Virus record (IMG/VR): IMGVR_UViG_3300010375_000057
Coordinates: 1-20,292 of that record
Strand: one strand, 5' to 3'
DNA length: 20,292 nucleotides
From: a virus
The translations under genes were made by a program, and so were the position numbers. Position 1 is the first letter of the stretch; each line of letters opens with the position of its first letter. Of the stretch, positions 6,132-13,460 are shown piece by piece. The notes under the pieces are model-generated. The model made no database searches. It was not told the origin of the DNA and saw only the letters and a list, made by a program, of their open reading frames with translations.

Positions 6132-8018
6132 TTGTTTGATCCTTCCGATATCGAGATACTACGCGGGTTCCTAAATGGACTACGACCCGAACCACGTATA
6201 ACCGTCCGGGAATGGGCGGACACGTACCGGCGCTTGCCGGACACCAGCGCGCGCCCTGGTAAATTCGATACGGCCGTGACGCCCTACCTGCGGGAAGTAA
6301 TGGAAAGACTCTCGGTACATGATCCTGCGCAAAAAATCGTAGTAAAGAAGTCCTCGCAGGTAGGGTTTACGGAGTGCGGTAATAATTGGCTCGGCTATGT
6401 TATAGACGTAGCCCCTGCGGGGTTCCTATACGTCATGCCCACAGACATGATGATGAAGGACACCAGCAAAAACCGTATTCAAAAAATGATCGAGTCGACG
6501 CCGAGGCTGACCGACAAGATTATGCCAGCTAAATCTAGGGACAAAGGTAATACGCTACTCTATAAAGAGTTTACGGGTGGATTCGTAAAGATGGTCGGCG
6601 CTAATTCGCCTGTTGGCCTGTCCTCGACAGCGGTACGATTTGTCTACATGGATGAGATTGATAGGTATCCATTGGATGTTGGCGGCGAAGGTTCGGCCTT
6701 GGCCTTGGCGGAAACACGCACCATAACTTTCGGGGCGCGTAAGAAAATATTTTTGACGAGCACCCCGACGCTGAAAGGAATCAGCGCGATAGATGCCGCA
6801 TTTGAGGCAACGGGGCAGCGCTATTACCATGTGCCGTGCCCGTTCTGCCATCACTTTCAGGCGCTTGTAATAGATCAACTACGATACGAGCCGGGCAATT
6901 ACTCGCGCGTTACTTACGAGTGCATCGAGTGCAAAAAGGAAATAGATGAGCGGTTTAAAAGCCGCATGCTGAACGCGGGAAAATGGGTACCGCTGTACCC
7001 TGAGCGCGAGCAAACCGGGAAGCAATACGGCTACTTTATAAACGCGCTCTATTCGCCTAACGGCTGGTTCTCCTGGGCGGACCTTGTACGTGAGCGCGAC
7101 GAAAGCGAGGGGGACATTCCTAAGAAAGTCGCATTCACCAATACCAAGCTAGGCGAGCCGTACGAGGCAGATGCAGGCGACAAACCAGATTGGGAGGCGT
7201 TGCACGACCGCGTAGAGCATTACACGCCAAACAAACCGTTTACGGGCGTCGTATTTATTACGGCTGGCGTTGACGTGCAAGCTGACCGCCTGGAAATTGA
7301 GATTGTCGGTTGGATGGAAGGCAAGTGTACGCAGTCTATAGACTACCGGGTTATCGAGGGCGATACGTCAGGCGCGGCAGTATGGCAAGAACTGGCGAAG
7401 CTCTTTAGCGAAACGTGGACACGGGAGGGGGACAACCAGGTATTACCCTTGCGCTTAATGGGCCTCGATACAGGTTACAATACCTTAAAGGCGTACGAGT
7501 TCACGCAGGCGCACGGCATTACTAAGGTGATCCCACTAAAGGGCCGGGACAAACTCGAAACTTTTGTTTCTGCGCCGCGCGCTGTCGACATAGTTAAGGC
7601 CGGTAAGAAGATCGGCCGCGTCAAGGTCTGGAATGCTGGCGTATCGCTTATAAAATCGGAAGTATACGGACATTTGAAATTGAAGATAGACAAAGAAAGC
7701 GGGGAAGTACCTGCTGGTTACTGCCATTTTCCAGATCGGGCACCGTCGTACTTCCGTGGGCTGACTGCTGAGGAACTTGTATTATCTAAAGACGCGCGCG
7801 GATTCGACGTATTCACATGGGTAAAGAAGTACAAGCGTAACGAACCGCTCGATTGCCGCGTATATGCGCGCGCTGCCGCTTATATCGTTGGTATGGACCG
7901 TTGGACGGCGGAGCGCTGGCGGCAGGAACGATATAATGGCACTGAGCAACCGGCGCGCGCCGAGCCCGAAAAACAACAGACTGAACAAAATAAAAAACGA
8001 GCAAAATTTTGGCAATGA
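6132..8018 (+). CDS. Terminase large subunit (lambda gpA family)
   Basis: A 628-residue packaging ATPase/nuclease that translocates DNA into the prohead and cuts it. The ATPase half shows an atypical Walker A (Lys-Ser-Ser-Gln-Val-Gly-Phe-Thr-Glu, 73-81) and Walker B Val-Tyr-Met-Asp174-Glu175. A Cys4 zinc-binding unit follows (Cys236, Cys239, Cys264, Cys267), as in gpA-family members. The nuclease half has Gly-Val-Asp381 and Gly-Leu-Asp446 as probable metal ligands. Length is close to lambda gpA (641). The start is TTG 6132, just after an A-rich stretch; the first in-frame ATG (Met57) would cut conserved N-terminal sequence. gpA-type enzymes normally package by cos cleavage. The stop overlaps the next ATG (ATGA). 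Confidence 0.96.
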   Translation: MFDPSDIEILRGFLNGLRPEPRITVREWADTYRRLPDTSARPGKFDTAVTPYLREVMERLSVHDPAQKIVVKKSSQVGFTECGNNWLGYVIDVAPAGFLYVMPTDMMMKDTSKNRIQKMIESTPRLTDKIMPAKSRDKGNTLLYKEFTGGFVKMVGANSPVGLSSTAVRFVYMDEIDRYPLDVGGEGSALALAETRTITFGARKKIFLTSTPTLKGISAIDAAFEATGQRYYHVPCPFCHHFQALVIDQLRYEPGNYSRVTYECIECKKEIDERFKSRMLNAGKWVPLYPEREQTGKQYGYFINALYSPNGWFSWADLVRERDESEGDIPKKVAFTNTKLGEPYEADAGDKPDWEALHDRVEHYTPNKPFTGVVFITAGVDVQADRLEIEIVGWMEGKCTQSIDYRVIEGDTSGAAVWQELAKLFSETWTREGDNQVLPLRLMGLDTGYNTLKAYEFTQAHGITKVIPLKGRDKLETFVSAPRAVDIVKAGKKIGRVKVWNAGVSLIKSEVYGHLKLKIDKESGEVPAGYCHFPDRAPSYFRGLTAEELVLSKDARGFDVFTWVKKYKRNEPLDCRVYARAAAYIVGMDRWTAERWRQERYNGTEQPARAEPEKQQTEQNKKRAKFWQ

Positions 8019-8392
8019 CACGTACGAGAACAAAACCCCGTGTTTTATTTACACCAGGACAACGCGAAGCCGTCAAAGCTGTAAAGCAATCTGTATGCGA
8101 GCGGTACGAAATTACTGAGTCGGACTTAATCAATGACAACAGTACAGCTGTAGCGTACTTGCGCTTTTATTGTTACTGGTTGCTGCGCAACAATACGTCG
8201 TTAAGCGAGTGGGCAATAGCTGAGGCGTTCAGCAAATCGCGTACGGCTGTACAGTACGGAATTGAGAAAATTGACAGTCAAAAAGATGTGTACCGAGACG
8301 TAGCGGGCAACCTTCGCGAAATCGCGCTGGCTGCAAATAAGTACCCGAAAAAATTTGAATGGTGTATACAACAGACCAATACCAACAACTAA
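8015..8392 (+). CDS. DnaA domain IV-like DNA-binding protein
   Basis: A 125-residue protein that looks like the C-terminal DNA-binding domain of the replication initiator DnaA without its ATPase. Numbered from ATG 8015: helix 22-33 ending Arg-Tyr-Glu-Ile, then a Leu/Tyr-rich helix (46-58), then the helix-turn-helix Thr61-Ser-Leu-Ser-Glu...Ala-Phe-Ser-Lys-Ser-Arg-Thr-Ala-Val (to 79) and Gly-Ile-Glu-Lys-Ile. This parallels the DnaA layout, in which Ser-Leu-x-x-Ile-Gly-x-x-Phe precedes an Arg-Asp-His-Thr-Thr-Val signature, but Asp-His is not conserved. ATG 8015 overlaps the terL stop by 4 nt. The packaging context suggests a role in DNA recognition or late regulation. The fold call is fairly good; the function is unknown. 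Confidence 0.6.
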   Translation: MTRTRTKPRVLFTPGQREAVKAVKQSVCERYEITESDLINDNSTAVAYLRFYCYWLLRNNTSLSEWAIAEAFSKSRTAVQYGIEKIDSQKDVYRDVAGNLREIALAANKYPKKFEWCIQQTNTNN

Positions 8393-8577
8393 CGGCCGCC
8401 ATTGCGCAGGGCGCGTTAAAAGTTAAATACGCTGATAAAGAGGTCGAATATAGGAGCCTTGCCGAAATGCTCCGTATCAAATCACTAATGGAAAAGGATT
8501 TAGGCATTAACAGCAGCGCGAGCGGTCGTCGTGTGTATGCTCAATTTACAAAAGGATTGAATGGCGAATGTGATTGA
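8359..8577 (+). CDS. gpW-like head-tail joining protein
   Basis: A 72-residue protein close in length to lambda gpW (68), which binds under the portal to complete the head and allow tail joining. It has the family pattern: an N-terminal helix (Tyr-Gln-Gln-Leu-Thr-Ala-Ala-Ile-Ala-x-Gly), a beta hairpin around Val-Lys-Tyr-Ala-Asp-Lys-Glu-Val-Glu-Tyr, then Leu-Ala-Glu-Met-Leu-Arg-Ile-Lys. Its place directly before the portal gene is the same as in lambda. ATG 8359 overlaps the preceding gene by 34 nt and the end overlaps the portal start by 17 nt. Confidence 0.82.
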   Translation: MVYTTDQYQQLTAAIAQGALKVKYADKEVEYRSLAEMLRIKSLMEKDLGINSSASGRRVYAQFTKGLNGECD

Positions 8578-10072
8578 CAAAGTGTATGAGTATGTCCATC
8601 CGTCGGGCGCTGTCCGTCGGGAGGCATCCCGCGCGAAGCTGCGCGCTATGAAGGAGGTGAGGGATCGATACAACGGGGAACGTAAGTACGACGGGGCCGC
8701 GCGCGGAAGGCATTACAGCGATTGGCAAAGCCCCAATGTCTCCGTTAACCAGGAGGTACAAGCCGCGCTTTCAACGTTGCGCGAGCGCTCGCGGGACCTT
8801 GGCAGAAACAACGGGTATGCAATGAACGCCGTACGCGCTATCGTAAATAACGTCGTCGGCACGGGCATAATTCCGACGCCTGCCGGTGCGCGTAAGAATC
8901 AGACTGGCAAACTTAAAGATGTTTGGAAACGTTGGGCAGATAAAACTGGCTGCGATTATTACGGGCATTTGAATATGTACGCGCTGCAAGGTCTTGTAAT
9001 GAAAACCGTAATTGAGTCAGGCGAATGTCTTGTCAGGAAAGTAAAGGGCACTAGTAAGGATGTGGTACCGTTGCGTTTGCAAGTTTTGGAGGGCGACTAC
9101 ATTGTAAGCGGCAAGCATAACGGACAATTCCAGGAGGACGGGTCCATTACCTATTACGGTATACACTATGGTAAAGACGGCCGCCCCCTCGGATACTGGC
9201 TGTATAAGAATCACCCTAGTGAGTTCGGCGCAGCTATGGAATACGTGCCCGCTGACGAGATTTTACACATATACGATATAGAGCGAGCGGGGCAAATGCG
9301 CGGTGTGCCTCTCAGTTGCGGCGTAATGCTGAGACTCAGGGACCTGGATGACTACGAATTTACCGAGCGCATACGGAACAAAGTGGCCGCGTCTTTCAGT
9401 GTGTTTATTACTGAGGACACAGTAGATGCGGGCAACGCACAAAATAGTCCTACCCTTGAAAAAATCGAGCCGGGTGCTATCGAATATCTACCACCGGGTA
9501 AGAAAATAGAGGTTGCCGCCCCACCGGTAACGCAGGGATTCGGTGATTACGTTAAGAGCAATTTACGCGGTATCTCTGCTGGGTTTGGTACATCATACGA
9601 GACGTTGACAAATGACTACTCGAATGTAAATTTTTCGTCCGGCCGTATGGGTTGGCTCGAATTTAATAAGAACGTAGAGCGCTACCAATGGCTTATGTTA
9701 ATTCCTCGCTTTTGTGATAAGGTTTACGATTGGTTTATTGAAGCTGCGAAGCTGGCCGGGCACGTACCTGACACCGTAAGCGTCTCCGTAACCTGGACAC
9801 CGCCGCGCCGGGAAATGATCGATCCCCACAAAGAAATGGAAGCATTAAAATCACAGCTCCGCACAGGTGTAACGAGTTGGCAGAATGTTATACGTGCGTT
9901 TGGTTATACGCCGGAAGATTTACGCGCCGAGTTGGAGCAGGATAAGAAAATGTTTGACGAGCTGGGCTTAATGCCTGAGTCGGACCCGCGCTTTGATCCT
10001 AATCGGATTGAATCTACGCCGGGTGAGTCTGACCCTTCGAAACCGACAAAAAACGAGAAGCCCCCTAAATAG
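8561..10072 (+). CDS. Portal protein (lambda gpB family)
   Basis: A 503-residue protein forming the dodecameric ring at the head vertex through which DNA enters and leaves. Features of the lambda-type portal family: an N-terminal Arg-rich segment, then Arg-Asn-Asn-Gly-Tyr-Ala-Met-Asn-Ala-Val, Asn-Val-Val-Gly-Thr-Gly-Ile, a glycine-rich segment near Glu-Ser-Gly-Glu-Cys, the Tyr-Val-Pro-Ala-Asp-Glu-Ile-Leu-His segment and Gly-Val-Pro. The C-terminal tail is charged and proline-rich (Lys-Pro-Thr-Lys-Asn-Glu-Lys-Pro-Pro-Lys). Length is near gpB (533). ATG 8561 lies within the gpW end. An intrinsic terminator overlaps the stop codon. Confidence 0.95.
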   Translation: MANVIDKVYEYVHPSGAVRREASRAKLRAMKEVRDRYNGERKYDGAARGRHYSDWQSPNVSVNQEVQAALSTLRERSRDLGRNNGYAMNAVRAIVNNVVGTGIIPTPAGARKNQTGKLKDVWKRWADKTGCDYYGHLNMYALQGLVMKTVIESGECLVRKVKGTSKDVVPLRLQVLEGDYIVSGKHNGQFQEDGSITYYGIHYGKDGRPLGYWLYKNHPSEFGAAMEYVPADEILHIYDIERAGQMRGVPLSCGVMLRLRDLDDYEFTERIRNKVAASFSVFITEDTVDAGNAQNSPTLEKIEPGAIEYLPPGKKIEVAAPPVTQGFGDYVKSNLRGISAGFGTSYETLTNDYSNVNFSSGRMGWLEFNKNVERYQWLMLIPRFCDKVYDWFIEAAKLAGHVPDTVSVSVTWTPPRREMIDPHKEMEALKSQLRTGVTSWQNVIRAFGYTPEDLRAELEQDKKMFDELGLMPESDPRFDPNRIESTPGESDPSKPTKNEKPPK

Positions 10073-10085
10073 GGGGTTTTTCTTT
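10061..10085 (+). terminator. Intrinsic terminator overlapping the portal stop codon
   Basis: CCCCCT (10061-10066), a 4-base loop, AGGGGG (10071-10076), then TTTTTCTTT to 10085: a GC-rich stem and U-tract of classic rho-independent form. A/G bases before the stem can pair with the first Ts and extend it. The portal TAG (10070-10072) lies in the loop and right arm, so ribosomes finishing the portal gene could affect folding. It separates packaging/portal genes from capsid genes. Confidence 0.85.
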
Positions 10086-10116
10086 GCGCCTATACGCCGC
10101 CTATAGTTTGCGCAAA
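10083..10116. repeat. Short inverted and direct repeats between portal and capsid genes
   Basis: TTTGCGC (10083-10089) is the inverse of GCGCAAA (10110-10116), and the latter sits in the 10-base palindrome TTTGCGCAAA (10107-10116). CGCCTATA is repeated directly at 10087-10094 and 10098-10105. These lie in the 127-base spacer between terminator and capsid gene and could be regulatory, but are short. Confidence 0.35.
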
Positions 10117-10146
10117 ACGCGCCTACTCGCGTCGCTCGCGGGTGCT

Positions 10147-10154
10147 TAGTTTTG
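10147..10154 (+). promoter_or_regulatory. Possible Bacteroidota -7 promoter box (TAnnTTTG)
   Basis: TAGTTTTG at 10147-10154 matches the Bacteroides -7 consensus TAnnTTTG. It lies just after the terminator and about 45 bases before the ATG at 10200, where a promoter for the capsid genes would be useful. I see no good TTTG -33 box at normal spacing, so this is weak. Confidence 0.22.
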
Positions 10155-10199
10155 ATCACCCGTTTTTACGATCCAATCCGAAACACTATTGAAAAACTA

Positions 10200-12191
10200 A
10201 TGAGCGAAAAACGCACCCTTGGAAAGATGCAGGGACGAGCGACGTTGATACCGGCGTCGTTCAACCCTGACGAAAACACTATCGACGTGGTGTTTGCCAC
10301 TGAAGTCGAAGTAATGCGAAGGGACTACGACGGCCTTTACCGCGAGGTCCTTGCCTGCGAAAGCTCGGCGGTCCGCCTGGACCGGTTGAACGCAGGCGGC
10401 GCGGTTATCGATTCTCACAACGCGTATTCCGTTACAAAACAATTTGGAGTAGTTGTTCGCGCTTGGATTGACGAAGGCACAAAGGAAGCGAAGGCGACTA
10501 TTAAATTATCTCAGCGCGATGAATGGAAAGGCGTTGTAGGTGATATTCTCGCGGGCATTATTCGAAACGTGTCGGTAGGGTACAATATTTACAAATTCTT
10601 GGTTGATGATTCTAACCAGGACGTACCGCCTATCTACCGCGCAATAGACTGGGAGCCTACCGAAATTTCCTTTACACCTGTTCCCGCCGACTACAACAGC
10701 GGCAGCCGGACCGACTCAGAACAAAATCAAGTTAAAATAACAATGAAGCGTAATAGCAAGGACATAGCGGACATTTACGCCGCTAGTCGGGCCGCTGGCC
10801 TGACAGACGAATACGCCCAATCTTTGGTAGACAGTGAAGCAACCAGAGAGGCCGTGCTCGCTGAGATTGAGGGTAAAAGGGCTGCAAAACCTGTGAAACC
10901 CATTAATGAAAGTGAAATACGCGCGCAGGAGAGGACCAGGATTACAGAAATACGCAAGGCTGCCCGCATTGCTGGCGTTGAGGCTGACTTTGTGGATACG
11001 CTTATAGACAACGGCGTTGCCCTGGAAGCTGCCCGCGCGCAGATTATCGACAAGGCCGCCGAGTCTAACGCGGTTGCTCCGCGCTTGCAAACTAGTGTTA
11101 CAGTAAGCGCAGACGAGAAGGATAAAAAGACGCGTGGCATGGAGTCAAGCATTTTGCAGCGCGCTGGTATAGTGAGCGCTGAGGTTGCCGGTGATCCTGG
11201 ACAATTCAGGGGCATGACCTTAATGGACCTCGCAAAGGAAGCGCTAACCGAGTCAGGTGTAAACTGGCGCGGTATGTCTCAGCGTCAAATTGCTACCCGC
11301 GCTTTGCAAATGTCTCGTGACGGCGGCGGCGGTCTTGCTTCCGGGGACTTTTCCTATGTGCTGCAAAACGTTCTTAACAAGACGCTGCGCACCATGTACG
11401 ACTTGCAGGAAAGAACCTTTACGCCCTGGACCCGGAAAAGCACTGCAAGCGACTTCAAAAATATACTGCGCACCCAGCTTAACGACTTGAAGTTGTCGAA
11501 AGTTAGTGAGGGCGGCGAGTATAGCTTTGCGCAGGCAGGGGATACTGGCGAGGTTTACAAGGTTTCGAAATACGGTAAGATCGTAAATATAGATTGGGAG
11601 GCAATCGTCAACGATGACCTGAGCGCGTTTTCTCGTTATCCTCAATTCCTTGCCGGGGCTGTTGCTCAGTTACAAAGCGACCTCATTTACGCGATCATTA
11701 CCGGCCCCCACGTAATGGGTGACGGAAACCAACTTTTCGACGCTGCGAACCACAATAACTATACCTCTGTCGGTACTGACATTTCAGTTACGAGTCTGGG
11801 TATCGGCCGTAAGCAAATGCGTCAACAAAAGACAGCTGCCGGAAATGTGTTGAACATCACACCTAAGTTTTTGGTTTGTGGCCCTAATAAAGAGCAAGTC
11901 GCATTACAGTACACTTCTCAAAACTACGTAGCAACTAAGAACAGTGATATTAACGTTTGGGTCGGCATGATGCAACCGATAATCGACGCGCGTATACCTG
12001 ATAACTCTTGGTTCCTTGTCGCAAACCCTGGCGTTATCGATACTATCGAATATGCGACCCTCGACGGTCAGGATATCTACACAGAAAGCCGCTACGGGTT
12101 CGACGTGGACGCCTTGCAATGGAAAGTACGTACCGTATTCGGCGCTAAGGCAATCGAGTGGCGCAGTATCTACAAAAACGCAGGGGCTTAA
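10200..12191 (+). CDS. Prohead protease/major capsid protein fusion
   Basis: A 663-residue fusion. Residues about 10-168 look like an HK97-type (S78/U35) prohead protease: His73 in Asp-Ser-His-Asn, Ser125 in Arg-Asn-Val-Ser-Val-Gly-Tyr, and the ending Glu-Ile-Ser-Phe-Thr-Pro-Val-Pro-Ala. Residues about 185-300 are a helical, charged linker likely acting as scaffold, with an internal repeat: 189-223 and 248-282 align without gaps. From about 315 on is the major capsid protein, expected to be HK97 fold and resembling the Mu gpT-like class. No separate capsid, protease or scaffold gene is present, consistent with one fused gene. ATG 10200 is chosen; an in-frame TTG at 10152 would add 16 residues and overlap the possible promoter box. 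Such fusions are known in other phages. Confidence 0.9.
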   Translation: MSEKRTLGKMQGRATLIPASFNPDENTIDVVFATEVEVMRRDYDGLYREVLACESSAVRLDRLNAGGAVIDSHNAYSVTKQFGVVVRAWIDEGTKEAKATIKLSQRDEWKGVVGDILAGIIRNVSVGYNIYKFLVDDSNQDVPPIYRAIDWEPTEISFTPVPADYNSGSRTDSEQNQVKITMKRNSKDIADIYAASRAAGLTDEYAQSLVDSEATREAVLAEIEGKRAAKPVKPINESEIRAQERTRITEIRKAARIAGVEADFVDTLIDNGVALEAARAQIIDKAAESNAVAPRLQTSVTVSADEKDKKTRGMESSILQRAGIVSAEVAGDPGQFRGMTLMDLAKEALTESGVNWRGMSQRQIATRALQMSRDGGGGLASGDFSYVLQNVLNKTLRTMYDLQERTFTPWTRKSTASDFKNILRTQLNDLKLSKVSEGGEYSFAQAGDTGEVYKVSKYGKIVNIDWEAIVNDDLSAFSRYPQFLAGAVAQLQSDLIYAIITGPHVMGDGNQLFDAANHNNYTSVGTDISVTSLGIGRKQMRQQKTAAGNVLNITPKFLVCGPNKEQVALQYTSQNYVATKNSDINVWVGMMQPIIDARIPDNSWFLVANPGVIDTIEYATLDGQDIYTESRYGFDVDALQWKVRTVFGAKAIEWRSIYKNAGA

Positions 12192-12249
12192 CAGCCCTTG
12201 CAGATATACGAGAGGACAAACATTTTATCAACTATTTCAAAATTGATCG

Positions 12250-12570
12250 GTGAATACACAAGTTAATAAAGGTAAATCTATCGAGATCACGGCAGGCGCG
12301 GCTATTGCAAGCGGCTCGCTTGTCCTGGTTGGCTCGTTGGTTGGTATCGCTGCCAATACTTACGCGATCGGCGACAACGCGGTAGTTTGGTTACTAGGCA
12401 CGCACATAGTGCCCAAGGCCGCCGAGGCATGGACACAGGGCGCAAAGCTCTATTACGATTCCACTAACAAAAACATTACGGTTACAGCTGGCGCTAACAC
12501 ATTTGCCGGTTACGCTGCGACTGCTGCCGCAATTGGCGACGCCACTGGATTAATCCTCTTACGTCAATAA
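12250..12570 (+). CDS. DUF2190-like capsid decoration protein
   Basis: A 106-residue protein rich in Ala, Gly, Val and Thr with no Cys. After a short N-terminus it has Gly-Lys-Ser-Ile-Glu-Ile-Thr-Ala-Gly-Ala, then repeating beta strands, and ends Gly-Leu-Ile-Leu-Leu-Arg-Gln. This resembles DUF2190, a family found just after the major capsid gene and thought to decorate the capsid like lambda gpD. The start is GTG 12250; an in-frame TGA at 12244 excludes longer forms and no in-frame ATG follows early. The stop overlaps the next ATG by one base (TAATG). Confidence 0.75.
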   Translation: MNTQVNKGKSIEITAGAAIASGSLVLVGSLVGIAANTYAIGDNAVVWLLGTHIVPKAAEAWTQGAKLYYDSTNKNITVTAGANTFAGYAATAAAIGDATGLILLRQ

Positions 12571-12911
12571 TGGACAATCTCTTTGACGGTATCCGGGACG
12601 CTGCGTATAACACTATACAGAACACAATGGGTAACGCGGCGACCTGGACACCCTCGGACGGCAGCGCTGCGCAAACTGGCCGGGTCCTGATAAACCGACC
12701 GACGCAAATGGAGGACGTAAGCGACGAGGACTATGCAGCGATAACCGCAAAATGCGAGTATCTGGAAAGTGCTTTTTTGGGTTTGTTTGAAGCGGTACAG
12801 TCTGGTAAGAGCGAAATAATAACAGTTAGCGGAATTGATTACTACGCGTACAAAGCGGACCGCAAATACGACGGTCAAACAATCATTTTACAAGTAGAGG
12901 CGAAAAAGTAA
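12570..12911 (+). CDS. Head-tail joining protein (lambda gpFII-like)
   Basis: A 113-residue protein probably forming part of the connector between head and tail, similar in size to lambda gpFII (117). It has an N-terminal helix, an acidic middle (Glu-Asp-Val-Ser-Asp-Glu-Asp-Tyr) and a beta-rich C-terminus (Ile-Ile-Thr-Val-Ser-Gly-Ile-Asp-Tyr-Tyr-Ala-Tyr, then Gln-Thr-Ile-Ile-Leu-Gln-Val). The assignment comes mainly from length, beta pattern and position between the decoration protein and tail genes. A different head-completion protein is possible. TAATG coupling with the previous gene is direct. Confidence 0.55.
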   Translation: MDNLFDGIRDAAYNTIQNTMGNAATWTPSDGSAAQTGRVLINRPTQMEDVSDEDYAAITAKCEYLESAFLGLFEAVQSGKSEIITVSGIDYYAYKADRKYDGQTIILQVEAKK

Positions 12912-12913
12912 CA

Positions 12914-13438
12914 ATGGATTTACGCGCCCAACAGGCTGCGATTAAGGATCAACTAAACGTAGCATTTGCGGGAACGGTGTTTACAGCTCAGGAATTGCCG
13001 GAAGTAGACGCGGATTATCAGCGGGCAGTACCTAATCCTATCGCCTATGTAGTATACACAGGCAGTAGTACAATAGGACACCTAAGTACCGATCCTGTGG
13101 TACAAGAACGAAAGCTAAAATTCAACATTGAATGTTACGGCCGTCTACTGTACGGCCCGAACGGAATATTTGCTCTACGCGCAATTATAGAGACTGCCCT
13201 TATTGGCTTTGCTCCGCCAAATTCTAAACGTCTTTACCTCGTAAGCGACGAGATAAGCCGGGGTGAAGACTCGATTTGGTCACACGTATACGCTTTCGAG
13301 TGTATAACGACGATAGTCCAGGCCAATTTAGAGGACCCCATAATAGTGCCCTCCCTCAAAAGCATAGGTAGCCCGTCGGCAGATTTTACGACGGACTATA
13401 ACACCGATTACGGAGAAGGTAAAGGCATCAACAACTAA
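12914..13438 (+). CDS. Mu gp37-like tail-end protein (probable tail terminator)
   Basis: A 174-residue protein that I assign to the Gp37/DUF1834-type group found just upstream of the tail sheath in Mu-like phages. It probably sits at the head-proximal end of the tail and ends tail polymerisation. Seen: an N-terminal helix, Pro-Ile-Ala-Tyr-Val-Val-Tyr-Thr-Gly-Ser strand, Lys-Phe-Asn-Ile-Glu-Cys-Tyr-Gly-Arg strand, a long helix with Arg-Ala-Ile-Ile-Glu, and Tyr-Leu-Val-Ser-Asp-Glu-Ile-Ser-Arg-Gly-Glu-Asp. The last 35 residues are Ser/Asp/Gly/Tyr-rich and probably disordered. Position between connector and sheath supports the call. Confidence 0.65.
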   Translation: MDLRAQQAAIKDQLNVAFAGTVFTAQELPEVDADYQRAVPNPIAYVVYTGSSTIGHLSTDPVVQERKLKFNIECYGRLLYGPNGIFALRAIIETALIGFAPPNSKRLYLVSDEISRGEDSIWSHVYAFECITTIVQANLEDPIIVPSLKSIGSPSADFTTDYNTDYGEGKGINN

Positions 13439-13460
13439 AACAAGATCAACAAAATCATTT

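Noticed and set aside
5316-10095. Shared decamer GCGCCTATAC at 5316-5325 and 10086-10095
   Set aside because: The same decamer also occurs inside the gpZ-like coding region near 18273, so two intergenic copies are not good evidence of a common site.
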